Source: Micrococcales bacterium
GTDB taxonomy: Bacteria; Actinomycetota; Actinomycetes; Actinomycetales; Dermatophilaceae
DNA length: 64,000 nucleotides
Assembly: GCA_021287075.1 (NCBI GenBank)
Contig: JAJTBD010000001.1
Span: 1 to 64,000, forward strand
Reading direction: 5' to 3'
Shown: piece by piece, positions 46,411 through 55,800 of the stretch
Layout of the letters: every line of letters begins with the position of its first letter
Numbering within the stretch: the first letter of the stretch is position 1
Made by a program: the position numbers and the translations under genes
Notes under the pieces: generated by a model
What the model was told of the DNA's origin: nothing
Seen by the model: the letters and a program-made list of their open reading frames with translations, nothing else
The model's database searches: none

Positions 46411-47499
46411 TCAGAAGGCCCGCGCGGTCGAGACGCCGACCAGGGCCTCGAGCGCGTCGGCCGCCTCGGGGTCGATGCTCGGGCGGGCCCGTCCCAGCGA
46501 CTCGTGTGCGGTCGCGACCAGCCCGTCGATGTGCCGCTCGACCGCCTCCAGCCCGCCGCTGTCGCGCACGATCGCGCGCAGCCGCTCGACATCGGCGGCG
46601 CCCAGCTGCGGGTCGCCCAGCAGCGACCACACCGTCTGCTGGTCCTCGGGGGAGGCGCCGGCCAGGGTGTGGGCGACCAGCACGGTGCGCTTGCCCTCGC
46701 GCAGGTCGTCGCCCGCAGGCTTGCCCGTCACCTCCGGGTCGCCGAAGACGCCGAGCACGTCGTCGCGCAGCTGGAAGGCCCGGCCGAGCGCGAGCCCATA
46801 GTCGCCGAGTGCCGTCAGCGCGGCCCCGTCGAGGCCGCCAGTCCGGGCACCGATGAGCAGCGGGTGCTCGATGCTGTACTTGGCGCTCTTGTAGGTGATC
46901 ACGTGCAGGGCCCGCTCGATGCGCTCCTGCTGCGAGAGCGCGCGCCAGTCGACCGAGGCCTCCGCCACGTCGAGGAACTGCCCGGCCATGAGCTGGGTGC
47001 GCATCGTGTCGAACATGCCGCGCCCCCGAGCGATCTCCTCGGCCGGCAGCCCGCACGTCGCGACCATCTCGTCGCACCACGTCAGGCACAGGTTGCCGGC
47101 GAGGATCGCGCCGGCGGCCCCGAACCGGCCGGCGTCGCCGCTGAGGCCACGCTCGCCGTGGTGGGCCGCGAGCGCGCGGTGCGCAGCCGGCATACCCCTG
47201 CGTGTGTCGCTGTCGTCCATGACATCGTCGTGGATGAGGGCGGCGGCCTGGAAGAGCTCCATGGCGCTCGCCAGCCGGACCAGCGCGGGGGAGTCGGCGC
47301 CCCCGGCGGCCCGGTAGCCCCAGTAGAGGAAACCGGCCCGCAGCCGCTTGCCTCCGGTGAGCAGGCGCCGCACGGCGTCGAGGAGGACCGCGGCGTCGGG
47401 GCCCACCTCCGCCAGGACGCCGGCCTGGGCGTCCAGCTCGGCGTCGACGCACTCCTGCACACGGGTGCGCAGGTCAGCGGCCTCGAGGGGGTTGGTCAC
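46411..47499 (-). CDS. polyprenyl (geranylgeranyl-type) diphosphate synthase
   Basis: A 362-aa trans-isoprenyl diphosphate synthase. First Asp-rich motif HDDVMDDSDTRRG (about 92-104) and second RDDVLGVFGDPE (about 235-246); GGKRLRAGFLYW and YKSAKYSIEHPLLIG are family blocks. GTG start with AAGGAGC upstream. Matches IdsA2 of mycobacteria by position next to metF and the Rv2175c-like gene. Chain length (C15-C20) cannot be read directly. Confidence 0.92.
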   Translation of the reverse strand: MTNPLEAADLRTRVQECVDAELDAQAGVLAEVGPDAAVLLDAVRRLLTGGKRLRAGFLYWGYRAAGGADSPALVRLASAMELFQAAALIHDDVMDDSDTRRGMPAAHRALAAHHGERGLSGDAGRFGAAGAILAGNLCLTWCDEMVATCGLPAEEIARGRGMFDTMRTQLMAGQFLDVAEASVDWRALSQQERIERALHVITYKSAKYSIEHPLLIGARTGGLDGAALTALGDYGLALGRAFQLRDDVLGVFGDPEVTGKPAGDDLREGKRTVLVAHTLAGASPEDQQTVWSLLGDPQLGAADVERLRAIVRDSGGLEAVERHIDGLVATAHESLGRARPSIDPEAADALEALVGVSTARAF

Positions 47500-47573
47500 C
47501 GGTGCTCCTTCGCGCGGGGTGTGAGGGGTGGTCCGCATGGTGTCCCACGTGAGCCTACGGCAGCGCCGCCCGC

Positions 47574-47579
47574 TACCCT
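47574..47579 (+). promoter_or_regulatory. -10 element of leaderless metF
   Basis: TACCCT ends seven bases before the ATG at 47587, with no ribosome site. I see no cobalamin or SAM riboswitch upstream. Confidence 0.45.
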
Positions 47580-47586
47580 CACCGCC

Positions 47587-48489
47587 ATGGCCCCTGCAGT
47601 CCCCGCCGACCTGCGCATCCCCCGCCGCCTGGCCGGGGCGCGCCCCTCGATCAGCTTCGAGTTCATGCCGCCGCGCTCCGACGAGGGCGAGGCGCAGCTG
47701 TGGGATGCCGTGCGCCGGCTCGAGCGGCTGCGGCCGGACTTCGTCTCGGTCACCTATGGCGCCGGCGGCTCGACCCAGGACCGCACCGTTCGGGTCACCG
47801 AGCGCATCGCGCGCGAGACCACGATGACGCCGATCGGCCACCTCACCTGCGTGGGCGCCTCCGTCGCCCAGCTGCGCAAGGTCATCGGGCAGTATGCCGC
47901 GGCCGGGGTCCGCGACATCCTCGCCCTCCGCGGCGACCCGCCGGGCGATGTGAGCGGGGACTGGGTCGCCCACCCCGAGGGCCTGCGCCACGCCGACGAG
48001 CTGGTCGCGCTGGTGCGCACGCTCGGCGACTTCACGGTCGGGGTGGCGGCCTTCCCCGATGTCCACCCGCGCTCGCAGGGCTTCGACCAGGACGTCGAGG
48101 TGCTGGTGCGCAAGGCCGACGCCGGCGCCGAGTTCGCGATCACCCAGATGGTCTTCGACCCGGCCACCTATGCGCGGCTGCGCGACGCCGTCGCGGCCCG
48201 CCGGGAGCTGCCCATCACGCCCGGCCTGATGCCGATCACCAATCTCAGGCAGATCCGACGGATGTCAGAGCTGATGGGCACGCCGATACCGGCCGGCATC
48301 GTCGAGCGCCTCGAGGCGGCTGGCGATGACCCGGGCGCGGTCCGGGCGGCAGGCGTGGAGATCGCCACCGAGCTGGCGCAGCAGCTGCTCGACGAGGGCG
48401 CGCCGGGCATCCACTTCATCACGATGAACCGGTCCACGGCCGCGCTCGAGGTCTATGGCAACCTCAGCCTCGCCGAGACCGCTGTCTGA
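47587..48489 (+). CDS. metF: methylenetetrahydrofolate reductase
   Basis: A 300-aa FAD-dependent reductase forming 5-methyl-THF for methionine synthesis. Signature elements: ISFEFMPPRSDEGE (active-site Glu in the FEFxPP motif), FVSVTYGAGGSTQDRT, HLTCVG, LALRGDPPG, AFPDVHP, FAITQMVFDP, and ITPGLMPITNLRQI. Divergent from the isoprenyl synthase with 87 bases between starts. ATG start leaderless. Confidence 0.95.
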   Translation: MAPAVPADLRIPRRLAGARPSISFEFMPPRSDEGEAQLWDAVRRLERLRPDFVSVTYGAGGSTQDRTVRVTERIARETTMTPIGHLTCVGASVAQLRKVIGQYAAAGVRDILALRGDPPGDVSGDWVAHPEGLRHADELVALVRTLGDFTVGVAAFPDVHPRSQGFDQDVEVLVRKADAGAEFAITQMVFDPATYARLRDAVAARRELPITPGLMPITNLRQIRRMSELMGTPIPAGIVERLEAAGDDPGAVRAAGVEIATELAQQLLDEGAPGIHFITMNRSTAALEVYGNLSLAETAV

Positions 48490-48508
48490 GGCTCCGGCCT
48501 CTTAGGGC

Positions 48509-49117
48509 TCAGGCCCGCTCCGCGCCCAGCCCGCGCTCGGTGCCCCAGGCGTCATAGCGACGGCGCCAACGGCGCACCCGCAGCAGGATGAAGGACAGGG
48601 CGAACAGGCCCAGGACCAGCAGCACACCGGCGATGCCCGCGGCCAGCCAGGGGTTGGCCAGGGCGAGGGTCATCACGCCCGCGACGGTGATGTCCTCGGC
48701 CGTGCTGACGGCGACATTGCTCGCCGGCTCCGGCGAGGCGTTGACGCCCAGGCGCACACCCGACTTGACCAGGTGGGAGACCAGCGCGGTGACACCACCG
48801 GCCGCAGCGGTGAAGGCCGCGTTGAGGTCGGCGTGCTCGTGGCCGATCAGATAGCCCACCGTCGCGCCGACGGCCGGCCGCAGGAAGGTCGAGAGGCCAT
48901 CCCACGCGGAGTCGAGGAAGGGGATCTTGTCGGCGAACATCTCGAGCAGGAAGAGCACGGTGGCCGCGGCGAGCACGTCGGTGCGGCCGAGTGCGCCAGG
49001 CAGGGAGTCGACCCCGGCGAAGCGCTGGGCCAGGCCCATGACGAGCACGACGGCATACGCGTTGATGCCGGCAGCCCAGCCCTGCGTGAAGACGAGCGGG
49101 ATGATCTCGGTGCCCAA
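48509..49117 (-). CDS. DUF4126 family membrane protein
   Basis: A 202-aa integral membrane protein with about five helices: QGWAAGINAYAVVLVMGLAQR, LAAATVLFLLEMFADKIPFLDSAWD, VGATVGYLIGHE, a Gly/Ala-rich AAAGGVTALVSHLVKSGVRLG, and a long C-terminal helix. The FADKIPxxDSxWD motif is diagnostic of DUF4126. The TTG start is required because no ATG/GTG precedes the first helix. Function unknown. Confidence 0.82.
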   Translation of the reverse strand: MGTEIIPLVFTQGWAAGINAYAVVLVMGLAQRFAGVDSLPGALGRTDVLAAATVLFLLEMFADKIPFLDSAWDGLSTFLRPAVGATVGYLIGHEHADLNAAFTAAAGGVTALVSHLVKSGVRLGVNASPEPASNVAVSTAEDITVAGVMTLALANPWLAAGIAGVLLVLGLFALSFILLRVRRWRRRYDAWGTERGLGAERA

Positions 49118-49409
49118 TTCCTAACCCCCGGTGACGCTCGGGCGCGGCCCGGCGGGCCGCTGCTCCGCGGCATACAACAGTGGGGATGCCCCGCTGCTTC
49201 CCAGCGGGCGGCGAGGACCAGGGGGCCGGTCCGCAGACCGGTGGACGAGTGGACCCGGCCGGCGGGCCCGAGTCCCCCTCCCTGGCTCGGGCCCGCCGAC
49301 CGGGCCGGCGATCGCGCCCCCTGATGCGCGACGTCGACCAGCCTGCCGGGGCTCCCGGCCCCGCGCATGAGCGCACGTACTCATCCGCGGGGAGTCGGTG
49401 CGAGGCCGG
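49118..49409. other. 292-base intergenic region
   Basis: Between the DUF4126 gene start and the stop of the membrane glycosyltransferase, both on the minus strand. It contains one GCGGCATAC word (49167-49175). I see no credible reading frame: candidate small plus-strand frames are Pro/Arg/Gly-rich and lack ribosome sites. Confidence 0.5.
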
Positions 49410-51251
49410 TCAGGAGCCGCTGCGCCAGTGGCGCAGGAAGGGGAAGTTGTTGAGGTTGCCCTCGAAGTAGTCGCGGTTGCCCATGTGGTTCAGGGCCGAG
49501 CTGTCCTTGGCCATCTGCTGGATGGCGGCCCAGGTCTGCGGGTCGATGTCGGGGCGGGCATAGACCTGCATGTAGTAGCTGGAGCGCATCCGCGCCCCCG
49601 GGCTGAACAGGTAGCCGTTGCGCTGGGCGTAGGCCGAGGTCAGGGCCATTCCCTTGACCTTGTGGGACTTCGGCGGCATCTTCTGCGGGCGGCCGGCGGT
49701 CACCACGATGATCTCGGGCTTCTTCTCCTCGAGATAGGCGTCGTTGAAGGTGCCGTTGGCCACGGCCCGGTTGGCCAGGCCGTAGACGTCGAGGGTCGTC
49801 CAGCCGCTCTCGAGAGGGATCACACCCGCGTCGCCGACGGTGAGCACCCGATGGTCCTCGCGGGAGTCGTGCAGCACCTTGGCCAGCCGGCCGTGCGCGT
49901 CGTCGAGGCGGGGGCGGTAGTTGACCATCGTCAGGAGGGACTCGGGGGTCATGAACCCGGCCGAGGCGACCAGCGACAGCCCGGCGAGCAGCAGCAGCGA
50001 GGTGCGCTGCCGGGCCGCCACGGCCACCGCGAGGACCACCGCGAGCAGCAGCAGCGCCCGGACCACCTGCCCCTTGACGTGCCCGGTATTGGTCATCATC
50101 ACCGCTGCGGTCCCGAGCAGCGCGATCGCCGGCCAGAGGACGGGCGCGGCCACGGTCTCGGGGACCTGTCGGGCGAGGGTGCGCACCGCCACGGGGCGGG
50201 CGAGGGCGACGAGGACCACGGGGAGGACGAGCTGCCACTCGAACCTGTTGACATAGTTCATCAGCAGGTTGGAGGAGCGGTAGAGCACCAGGATCACGCC
50301 CGCGGACGCGACGGCGAAGACGACAGGCGTGAGCGCGGCCCGGTCGATGCGGGCCCACCAGCCGCGCCTGCCCTCACCGGCGGTGTCCGTGCCCGAGGCC
50401 AGACCCGACCGGCCGAGCCAGCGGTCCAGCAGCACGGCCGTGACGAGCAGCGCGGCCGCGACCGCTCCCGCGGTGAGCACGACGCGGATGAGCGCGCCCA
50501 GCCGGTCCGAGCCCCCGGCGTGCACGGTCTTGATGTAGAAGGTGTTGGGGAAGAAGGCGCCGAAGTAGGCGGCCCGGGCCGCCCAGTAGGCGCAGATCGC
50601 GCCGATCACGGCGATGGCGCCGGTGAGGCGGCCACGGCTGGGCCGGATGAGCAGGGCCCACAGCACCGCGAGGACGGCGAAGCCGATGCCCTCAGGTCGG
50701 GTCAGCGCGATCAGCAGCGCCAGGACATAGCCGGTGCGGCCGAGGCCGCCGTGCACATAGAGGCTGCCGAAGACGAGGGTGAGGAAGACGACGTACATCG
50801 GCGTCTCCAGGCCCGACCAGAGGTGGACGTGGAAGGTCGGGTTGGCGGCCGTGAGCAGGAGCAGGACCGCCCGGTGCGCCCAGTGCAGGCCGGGCAGGCG
50901 CATGATCCAGACGACGAGCGTGACCAGCAGGGCGAGCGAGACGAGCTTGAAGAAGAACTCCGCGGACAGGCCGATCGCAGGGGGGATGATCGACAGCGCG
51001 GCATAGGTCGGGTTGGTGTAGGCCTCGACCTTGTCGGTGGCCGACGGGTTCCAGTTCCACACCCCGTGGCGGATGAGGTTGTCGCCATAGCGCCAGGTGA
51101 TGAACGAGTCGTCGATCGTGAACCGGCTCAGCAGCCAGGTCAGGAACAGCGTCGCCGCTGCGATCAGCGCATAGGCGGTCTGACCTGCTGCGCCGAGGCC
51201 GCGGCGGGAGGTGGGATGCGAGGGGGTCTGGCTGGCTCTGCTCGTCGACAC
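49410..51251 (-). CDS. polytopic glycosyltransferase (AftB-like GT-C fold)
   Basis: A 613-aa membrane protein with about ten helices, then a ~200-residue soluble C-terminal domain. The first loop FTIDDSFITWRYGDNLIRHG and WNPSATDKVEAYTNPTYAAL match the DDxxITxRYxxN...E(G/A)YTNP signature of GT-C arabinofuranosyl/mannosyl transferases such as AftB. LWSGLETPMYV and TRPEGIGF are further family blocks. Acceptor unknown (a wall polysaccharide or protein). GTG start; TACCGT ends six bases upstream (leaderless). Confidence 0.75.
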   Translation of the reverse strand: MSTSRASQTPSHPTSRRGLGAAGQTAYALIAAATLFLTWLLSRFTIDDSFITWRYGDNLIRHGVWNWNPSATDKVEAYTNPTYAALSIIPPAIGLSAEFFFKLVSLALLVTLVVWIMRLPGLHWAHRAVLLLLTAANPTFHVHLWSGLETPMYVVFLTLVFGSLYVHGGLGRTGYVLALLIALTRPEGIGFAVLAVLWALLIRPSRGRLTGAIAVIGAICAYWAARAAYFGAFFPNTFYIKTVHAGGSDRLGALIRVVLTAGAVAAALLVTAVLLDRWLGRSGLASGTDTAGEGRRGWWARIDRAALTPVVFAVASAGVILVLYRSSNLLMNYVNRFEWQLVLPVVLVALARPVAVRTLARQVPETVAAPVLWPAIALLGTAAVMMTNTGHVKGQVVRALLLLAVVLAVAVAARQRTSLLLLAGLSLVASAGFMTPESLLTMVNYRPRLDDAHGRLAKVLHDSREDHRVLTVGDAGVIPLESGWTTLDVYGLANRAVANGTFNDAYLEEKKPEIIVVTAGRPQKMPPKSHKVKGMALTSAYAQRNGYLFSPGARMRSSYYMQVYARPDIDPQTWAAIQQMAKDSSALNHMGNRDYFEGNLNNFPFLRHWRSGS

Positions 51252-51257
51252 TCAAGC

Positions 51258-51263
51258 ACGGTA
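51258..51263 (-). promoter_or_regulatory. -10 element of leaderless membrane GT gene
   Basis: TACCGT on the minus strand, six bases before the GTG at 51251; no ribosome site. Confidence 0.45.
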
Positions 51264-51320
51264 CTGGGGGAGGGCTGCCGTGCTGAGGAGGCACGCCGTG
51301 CCTGGGCCCGGTCGGCTGGC

Positions 51321-51848
51321 TCAGCCCACGTCGAGCGGGCTGCCGCCGGTGATGGCGAGCAGCTCGCGATAGGTCGTGGGGAAGACGGTGTGGCTGTGGC
51401 CGGCGGCCGCCCACACCCGCGGGTAGCGGCTCAGGGCCGAGTCGACGAAGGTCCGCAGGGGAGTGAGGTGGCCGACGGGGGCCACGCCGCCGATGGCGAA
51501 GCCGGTGGCCGCCCGGATGCTCTCGGCGTCGGCCTTGCCCAGGGTGCGCAGGTCGAGGATCGCGCGCACCGACCTCTCGTTGACCCGGTGGCCGCCCGAG
51601 GACAGGATCAGGATGAGCTCCTCGGTCCCGTCGTGGTGGACGGCCTGGAAGACAAGGGAGTTGGCGATCTCGGCCGGGGTGATGCCCAGGGCCTCAGCGG
51701 CCGCGGCGGCCGTGCGGACGGCGTCGGGCAGGACGGTGATCTCGGCCGTCACCCCGCGCTCGCGGAGGGTCTCGGTGACCCGCCGGACGGCGGGGTGGGC
51801 GCTGAGGTCTCGGGCGGTCGCGGCGTCATCGGCTCGGCTGTCGGACAT
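51321..51848 (-). CDS. YbaK/ProX-type aminoacyl-tRNA deacylase
   Basis: A 175-aa stand-alone editing domain. Family blocks: ITVLPDAVRTAAAAAEALGI, EIANSLVFQA, LILSSGGHRVNE, ATGFAIGGVAPVGH with catalytic-site Gly/His region, and VWAAAGHSHTVFPTT. It probably hydrolyses mischarged tRNA such as Ala- or Cys-tRNA(Pro). TACCCT (51856-51861) ends seven bases before the ATG (leaderless). Divergent from the SOS cassette. Confidence 0.9.
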   Translation of the reverse strand: MSDSRADDAATARDLSAHPAVRRVTETLRERGVTAEITVLPDAVRTAAAAAEALGITPAEIANSLVFQAVHHDGTEELILILSSGGHRVNERSVRAILDLRTLGKADAESIRAATGFAIGGVAPVGHLTPLRTFVDSALSRYPRVWAAAGHSHTVFPTTYRELLAITGGSPLDVG

Positions 51849-51896
51849 GGCTGCGAGGGTAGCCCCCGAGGCCGCTCCTGACCGTGGGATGACGTC

Positions 51897-51925
51897 TTGA
51901 CGTCCGCTCCGCGGATGGGTGTAGT
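51897..51925 (+). promoter_or_regulatory. promoter of the dnaE2 cassette
   Basis: -35 TTGACG (51897-51902), 17-bp spacer, -10 TGTAGT (51920-51925). The LexA box begins 10 bases after the -10, over the predicted transcription start, ideal for repression. Confidence 0.7.
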
Positions 51926-51935
51926 CTCGAACTGT

Positions 51936-51951
51936 TCGAACAGGTGTTCGA
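51936..51951. promoter_or_regulatory. LexA (SOS) box
   Basis: TCGAACAGGTGTTCGA fits the actinobacterial LexA consensus TCGAAC-N4-GTTCGA exactly. A second palindrome, TCGAACTGTTCGA (51927-51939, one-base centre), overlaps it and shares the TCGA at 51936-51939. It controls the downstream DUF6504-HEPN-dnaE2 genes. Confidence 0.9.
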
Positions 51952-52119
51952 GTGCTTCGGTGCTTGGGCCGCTGTGCGGACACACGAACGGGACGGTCGG
52001 CCGGTCTGGGGCTCGGCCGACCCGGTCGTCGGCTCCGGTCCGCCCCGCGCGCACCCTCGACCCGCCGCAGCGGGCCGGGGCCACCCCCTCATCCCTGCCT
52101 GCCCGGAAGGACTGCTGTC

Positions 52120-52398
52120 GTGGTGCGCCGATATGACGATCCGATCGAGGTCCGGGCGACCGCGGACGCACCCCAGTCCTTCCTGTGGCACGGGCGGCTC
52201 TATGTCGTGCGCGAGATCCTCGCCCAGTGGCAGGAGCGCCGCGCCTGGTGGCGCGACGAGAGCGGGCGGTCCCACGCGGGGGCGCCGGAGCGCCGGGTGT
52301 GGCGTGTGGAGGCCAGCCGGGGCCGTGCGCTCGGCTCGGGGGTCTTCGAGCTGGGGTGCGACGCCTCGGCGTGGACCCTGCTGCGAGCGGAGGACTGA
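52120..52398 (+). CDS. DUF6504 family protein (SOS cassette)
   Basis: A 92-aa protein: RRYDDPIEVRATADAPQSFLWHGRLYVVREILAQW, then WRVEASRGRALGSGVFELG and a final WTLLRAED. This matches the short DUF6504 proteins encoded with error-prone polymerases in actinobacteria. The GTG at 52120 has GGAAGGA eight bases upstream; an adjacent GTG at 52123 is possible. It follows the LexA box after a ~190-base leader. Biochemical role unknown; likely a DNA-damage-response accessory. Confidence 0.8.
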   Translation: MVRRYDDPIEVRATADAPQSFLWHGRLYVVREILAQWQERRAWWRDESGRSHAGAPERRVWRVEASRGRALGSGVFELGCDASAWTLLRAED

Positions 52399-52427
52399 GC
52401 GATGCCCGGACAGGAGGACCGATAGCC

Positions 52428-52865
52428 ATGGCCGCCCTCGATCTGATCGAGCGCTCCGAGGAGTCGCTCGCCGACGCCTCCCACGCGCAGCGCAGTGCCG
52501 AGCGATACCTGCACGCCCAGCTCGGCGCGCTCCGCGCCGCGGCCGCCCTCGTCGCCGCGCGCTCCGACCTCGGCCTGGCCGAGAGCGGGCCGCAGAGCCT
52601 GTGGGCACTCCTGCCCGGGCTCGCCCCCGAGCTGGCCGAGTGGGCCGACTTCTTCGCCTGGTCGACCGCCCGGCGTGACCGGATCAGCCAGGGTCGGATC
52701 CGGGTGACGCCGCGCGAGGCCGACGACCTGCTGCGCCAGGCCGAGACCTTTGTCGACCTGGTGGCCGTCACCCTCGGCATGCCGCACCGCTCCGGGCGCG
52801 CCGACCTGATCACCCCCACGGTGGCGGGCGAGCCCGGCCCCGGTCTCGCGGCAGGGTGGGCGTGA
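52428..52865 (+). CDS. SAV_6107-type HEPN domain protein (SOS cassette)
   Basis: A 145-aa all-helical protein of the SAV_6107 HEPN type: LIERSEESLADASHAQRSAERYLHAQLGALRAAAALVAAR, LWALLPGLAPELAEWADFF, and a C-terminal ADDLLRQAETFVDLV helix. The canonical HEPN RNase Rx4-6H motif is not evident, so nuclease activity is doubtful. AGGAGG lies 9 bases before the ATG. It overlaps the dnaE2 start (GTGA). Role in mutagenic repair is inferred from the conserved neighbourhood. Confidence 0.8.
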   Translation: MAALDLIERSEESLADASHAQRSAERYLHAQLGALRAAAALVAARSDLGLAESGPQSLWALLPGLAPELAEWADFFAWSTARRDRISQGRIRVTPREADDLLRQAETFVDLVAVTLGMPHRSGRADLITPTVAGEPGPGLAAGWA

Positions 52866-55800
52866 GCGGTGGCTTCGCCCATCTCCACGTCGCCTCCGGC
52901 TTCTCGATGCGCTATGGCGCCTCGATGCCCGAGCAGCTGGTGGAGAGGGCGGCCGAGCAGGGGCAGCATGCGCTCGCGCTGACCGACCGCGATGGGCTCT
53001 ATGGCGCGGTCCGCTTCGCCCAGGCGGCGACCAAGGCCGGCCTGGCCACCGTCCTCGGCGTCGATCTCGCCGTGGTCGACCCATCGCCGGCTCCCTTCTC
53101 CCACAGTGCTCCCCGCTCCGCGAGGCCCGCTCGCACGCCGGTCCGCGGCGGACAGCTCGTCGACCCCCGCCACCCCCGTGTCACCGCCCTCGCCCGCGGG
53201 GGCGGCCTCGGCATGGGCGTGGGGGAGGGCTGGGCGGCCCTGTGCCGCCTCGTGACCGAGACCCACCTCGGCGGCGAGCGTGGGCGCCCGGTGACCACGC
53301 CCGACCTGCTCGCCCGCTATGCGCCGGGGCTGGTGGTCCTGCTCGGCCCCGACTCCGATGTCGGGCGGGCGCTGCTGCGGCGGCACACCGCCCAGGCCCG
53401 CGGGCTGCTCGCCCAGTGGCAGCGACGGCTGCCGCCCGGGGCGCTCGCGATCGAGGTCGTCTGCCACGGCGGGCCCGAGGGCAGCCCCGCCTCGGTCGGC
53501 CATGCGGCCCGGCTGCTCGGGCTCGCCGACGAGGCGGGTGTGCCGGCCGTGCTCACCGCCGCGGTCCGTCATGTCGGTCGCGAGCAGGCCGCCACCGCAG
53601 ACCTGCTCGACGCCGCACGCCGCCTCGTGCCGCTCTCCTCCCGCCACCTCGACCGGGTCACCGACGCCGGCCACCTCGCCGACACCGCGACGATGGAGCG
53701 GGCCGCGCTCCAGGTGTGCGAGCGGCTGGGGCCCAGCGCCGACGCCCACCGCGCCGGTCCCGCAGACCGGGCCCGCCGGCTGATCGCCGACACCCTGGCC
53801 CTCGCCGACGGCTGCACGCTCGACCCCCGCGCCGACCTCGGCATCGGCTCGGTCCACCTGCCCGAGCCCGGGGTCCTCGGCATCCGCCCCGGCCAGGATC
53901 CCCAGCAGGTGCTCCAGGAGCGCTGTGCCGCAGCGATATCGAGGCGATACCCGCACGCCGACGCAGCCCTGCGGCATACCGTCGAGCAGCGGCTGCGCGA
54001 CGAGCTCGACACGGTCGCCCAGCTCGGCTACGCGACCTACTTCCTCGCGGTCGCAGCCGTCACCGACCTCATCCGCGACATGGGGGTGCGCGCGGCAGCG
54101 CGGGGCTCCGGCGCGGGCAGCCTGGTCAACTACCTCCTCGGCATCTCCGGGGTCGACCCGGTGCGCTATCACCTGCTCATGGAGCGCTTCTGCACCCCAC
54201 TGCGCGCGCAGCTGCCCGACATCGACGTCGACGTCGAGTCGGCCCGGCGCACCGAGGTCTATGAGCGCATCCTCGAGCGCTTCGGCGGCGACCGGGTGAC
54301 CTGCGTGTCGATGATGGACACCTACAAGGTGCGCCATGCCGTGCGCGACGCCGGCTCCGCCCTGGGCATGGACCCCGTCGAGATCGACGAGATCGCAAAG
54401 GCCTTCCCGCACATCCGTGCCCGCGACGCCCGCCAGGCCATCCTCGACCTGCCAGAGCTGCGCGCCCGTGGTCTGGACTCGCCCCGGCTGGAGCGGCTGC
54501 TCGACCTCGTCGAGAGCCTCGACGGGCTGCCCAGGCATGTCGCCCTCCACCCGTGCGGGGTGATCCTGTCCAACTCCGGCCTGCTCGACCGCACCCCCGT
54601 CGAGGCGAGCTGGCTGGGCTTCCCGATGAGCCAGTTCGACAAGGACGACGTCGAGACCCTCGGGCTGCTCAAGCTCGACATCCTCGGCATCCGCATGCAG
54701 TCGGCGATGGCCCATGCCGTCGCCGAGGTCGAGCGGGTCGACGAGGTGCGCATCGACCTCGACGACCAGGCCCAGGTGCCGCTCGACGACGAGGAGACGT
54801 ATCGGCTCATCCGCACCACCCACACCCTCGGGTGCTTCCAGATCGAGAGCCCCGGTCAGCGGGAGCTCATCGGCAAGTTCGGGCCGGTGCGCTTCGAGGA
54901 CCTGATCATCGACATCTCGCTCTTCCGGCCGGGCCCGGTCAAGTCCGACATGATCAACCCCTTCCTGCGGGCCAGACACGGCTGGGACGAGCCCGACTGC
55001 CTCCACCCGCGGCTGGTCTCCGCCCTCGCCGAGACCGAGGGGGTCGTGGTCTTCCACGAGCAGATCCTGCTCATCGTCGCCGAGACGACCGGCGTCAGCC
55101 TCGCCCAGGCCGACGAGGTGCGCCGGGCCCTCGGCACCCCCCAGGGCCAGGACGAGATCGAGGCCTGGTGGCGCCCCGCCGCCCGCGCCCGCGGCTACAC
55201 CGCGTCCGAGCGCGACCGCATCTGGGAGGTGCTGCGCTCCTTCGCGTCCTTCGGCTTCTGCAAGGCCCATGCCGCGGCCTTCGCGCTGCCGACCTATCAC
55301 TCGGCCTGGCTCAAGACCCACCACCCGGCCGCCTTCCTCGCCGGCGTGCTCACCCACGACCCGGGGATGTATCCCAAGCGGCTCATCCTCGATGACGCCC
55401 GCAGCCTCGGCATCGCCGTCCTCGGGCTCGACGTCAACCGCTCCGACGGCACCTATCGCATCGAGCGGGTCGAGCCAGGCTCCCAGCCGCCGCACCAGCG
55501 GCTCGCCCCGGTCGTGCCCGCCCGCCCGCAGCGGCCGGACCTGCCCGACGGCAGCGCCTATGGCATCCGCCTCTCCTTCGCCGATGTCAAGGGGATGAGC
55601 GAGGCCGAGATCGCCCGGGCCGTCGCCGGCCAGCCCTATGCCGACCTCGCCGACTTCGTCCGGCGGGCCGAGGTCTCCTATCCGGTGGCCGAGCGGCTCG
55701 TCCTCGCCGGCGCCTTCGACGCCCTGCACGGTGTCGCCGGCACCGACGAGCCCGGCCACCGGGGCCGCACCACCCGTCGCGACCTGCTGCTCCACCTCGC

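Noticed and set aside
49180..49470. Small plus-strand frame in the gap after the DUF4126 gene
   Set aside because: No ribosome site, Pro/Gly/Arg-rich, and its 3' half overlaps the antisense of the membrane glycosyltransferase.
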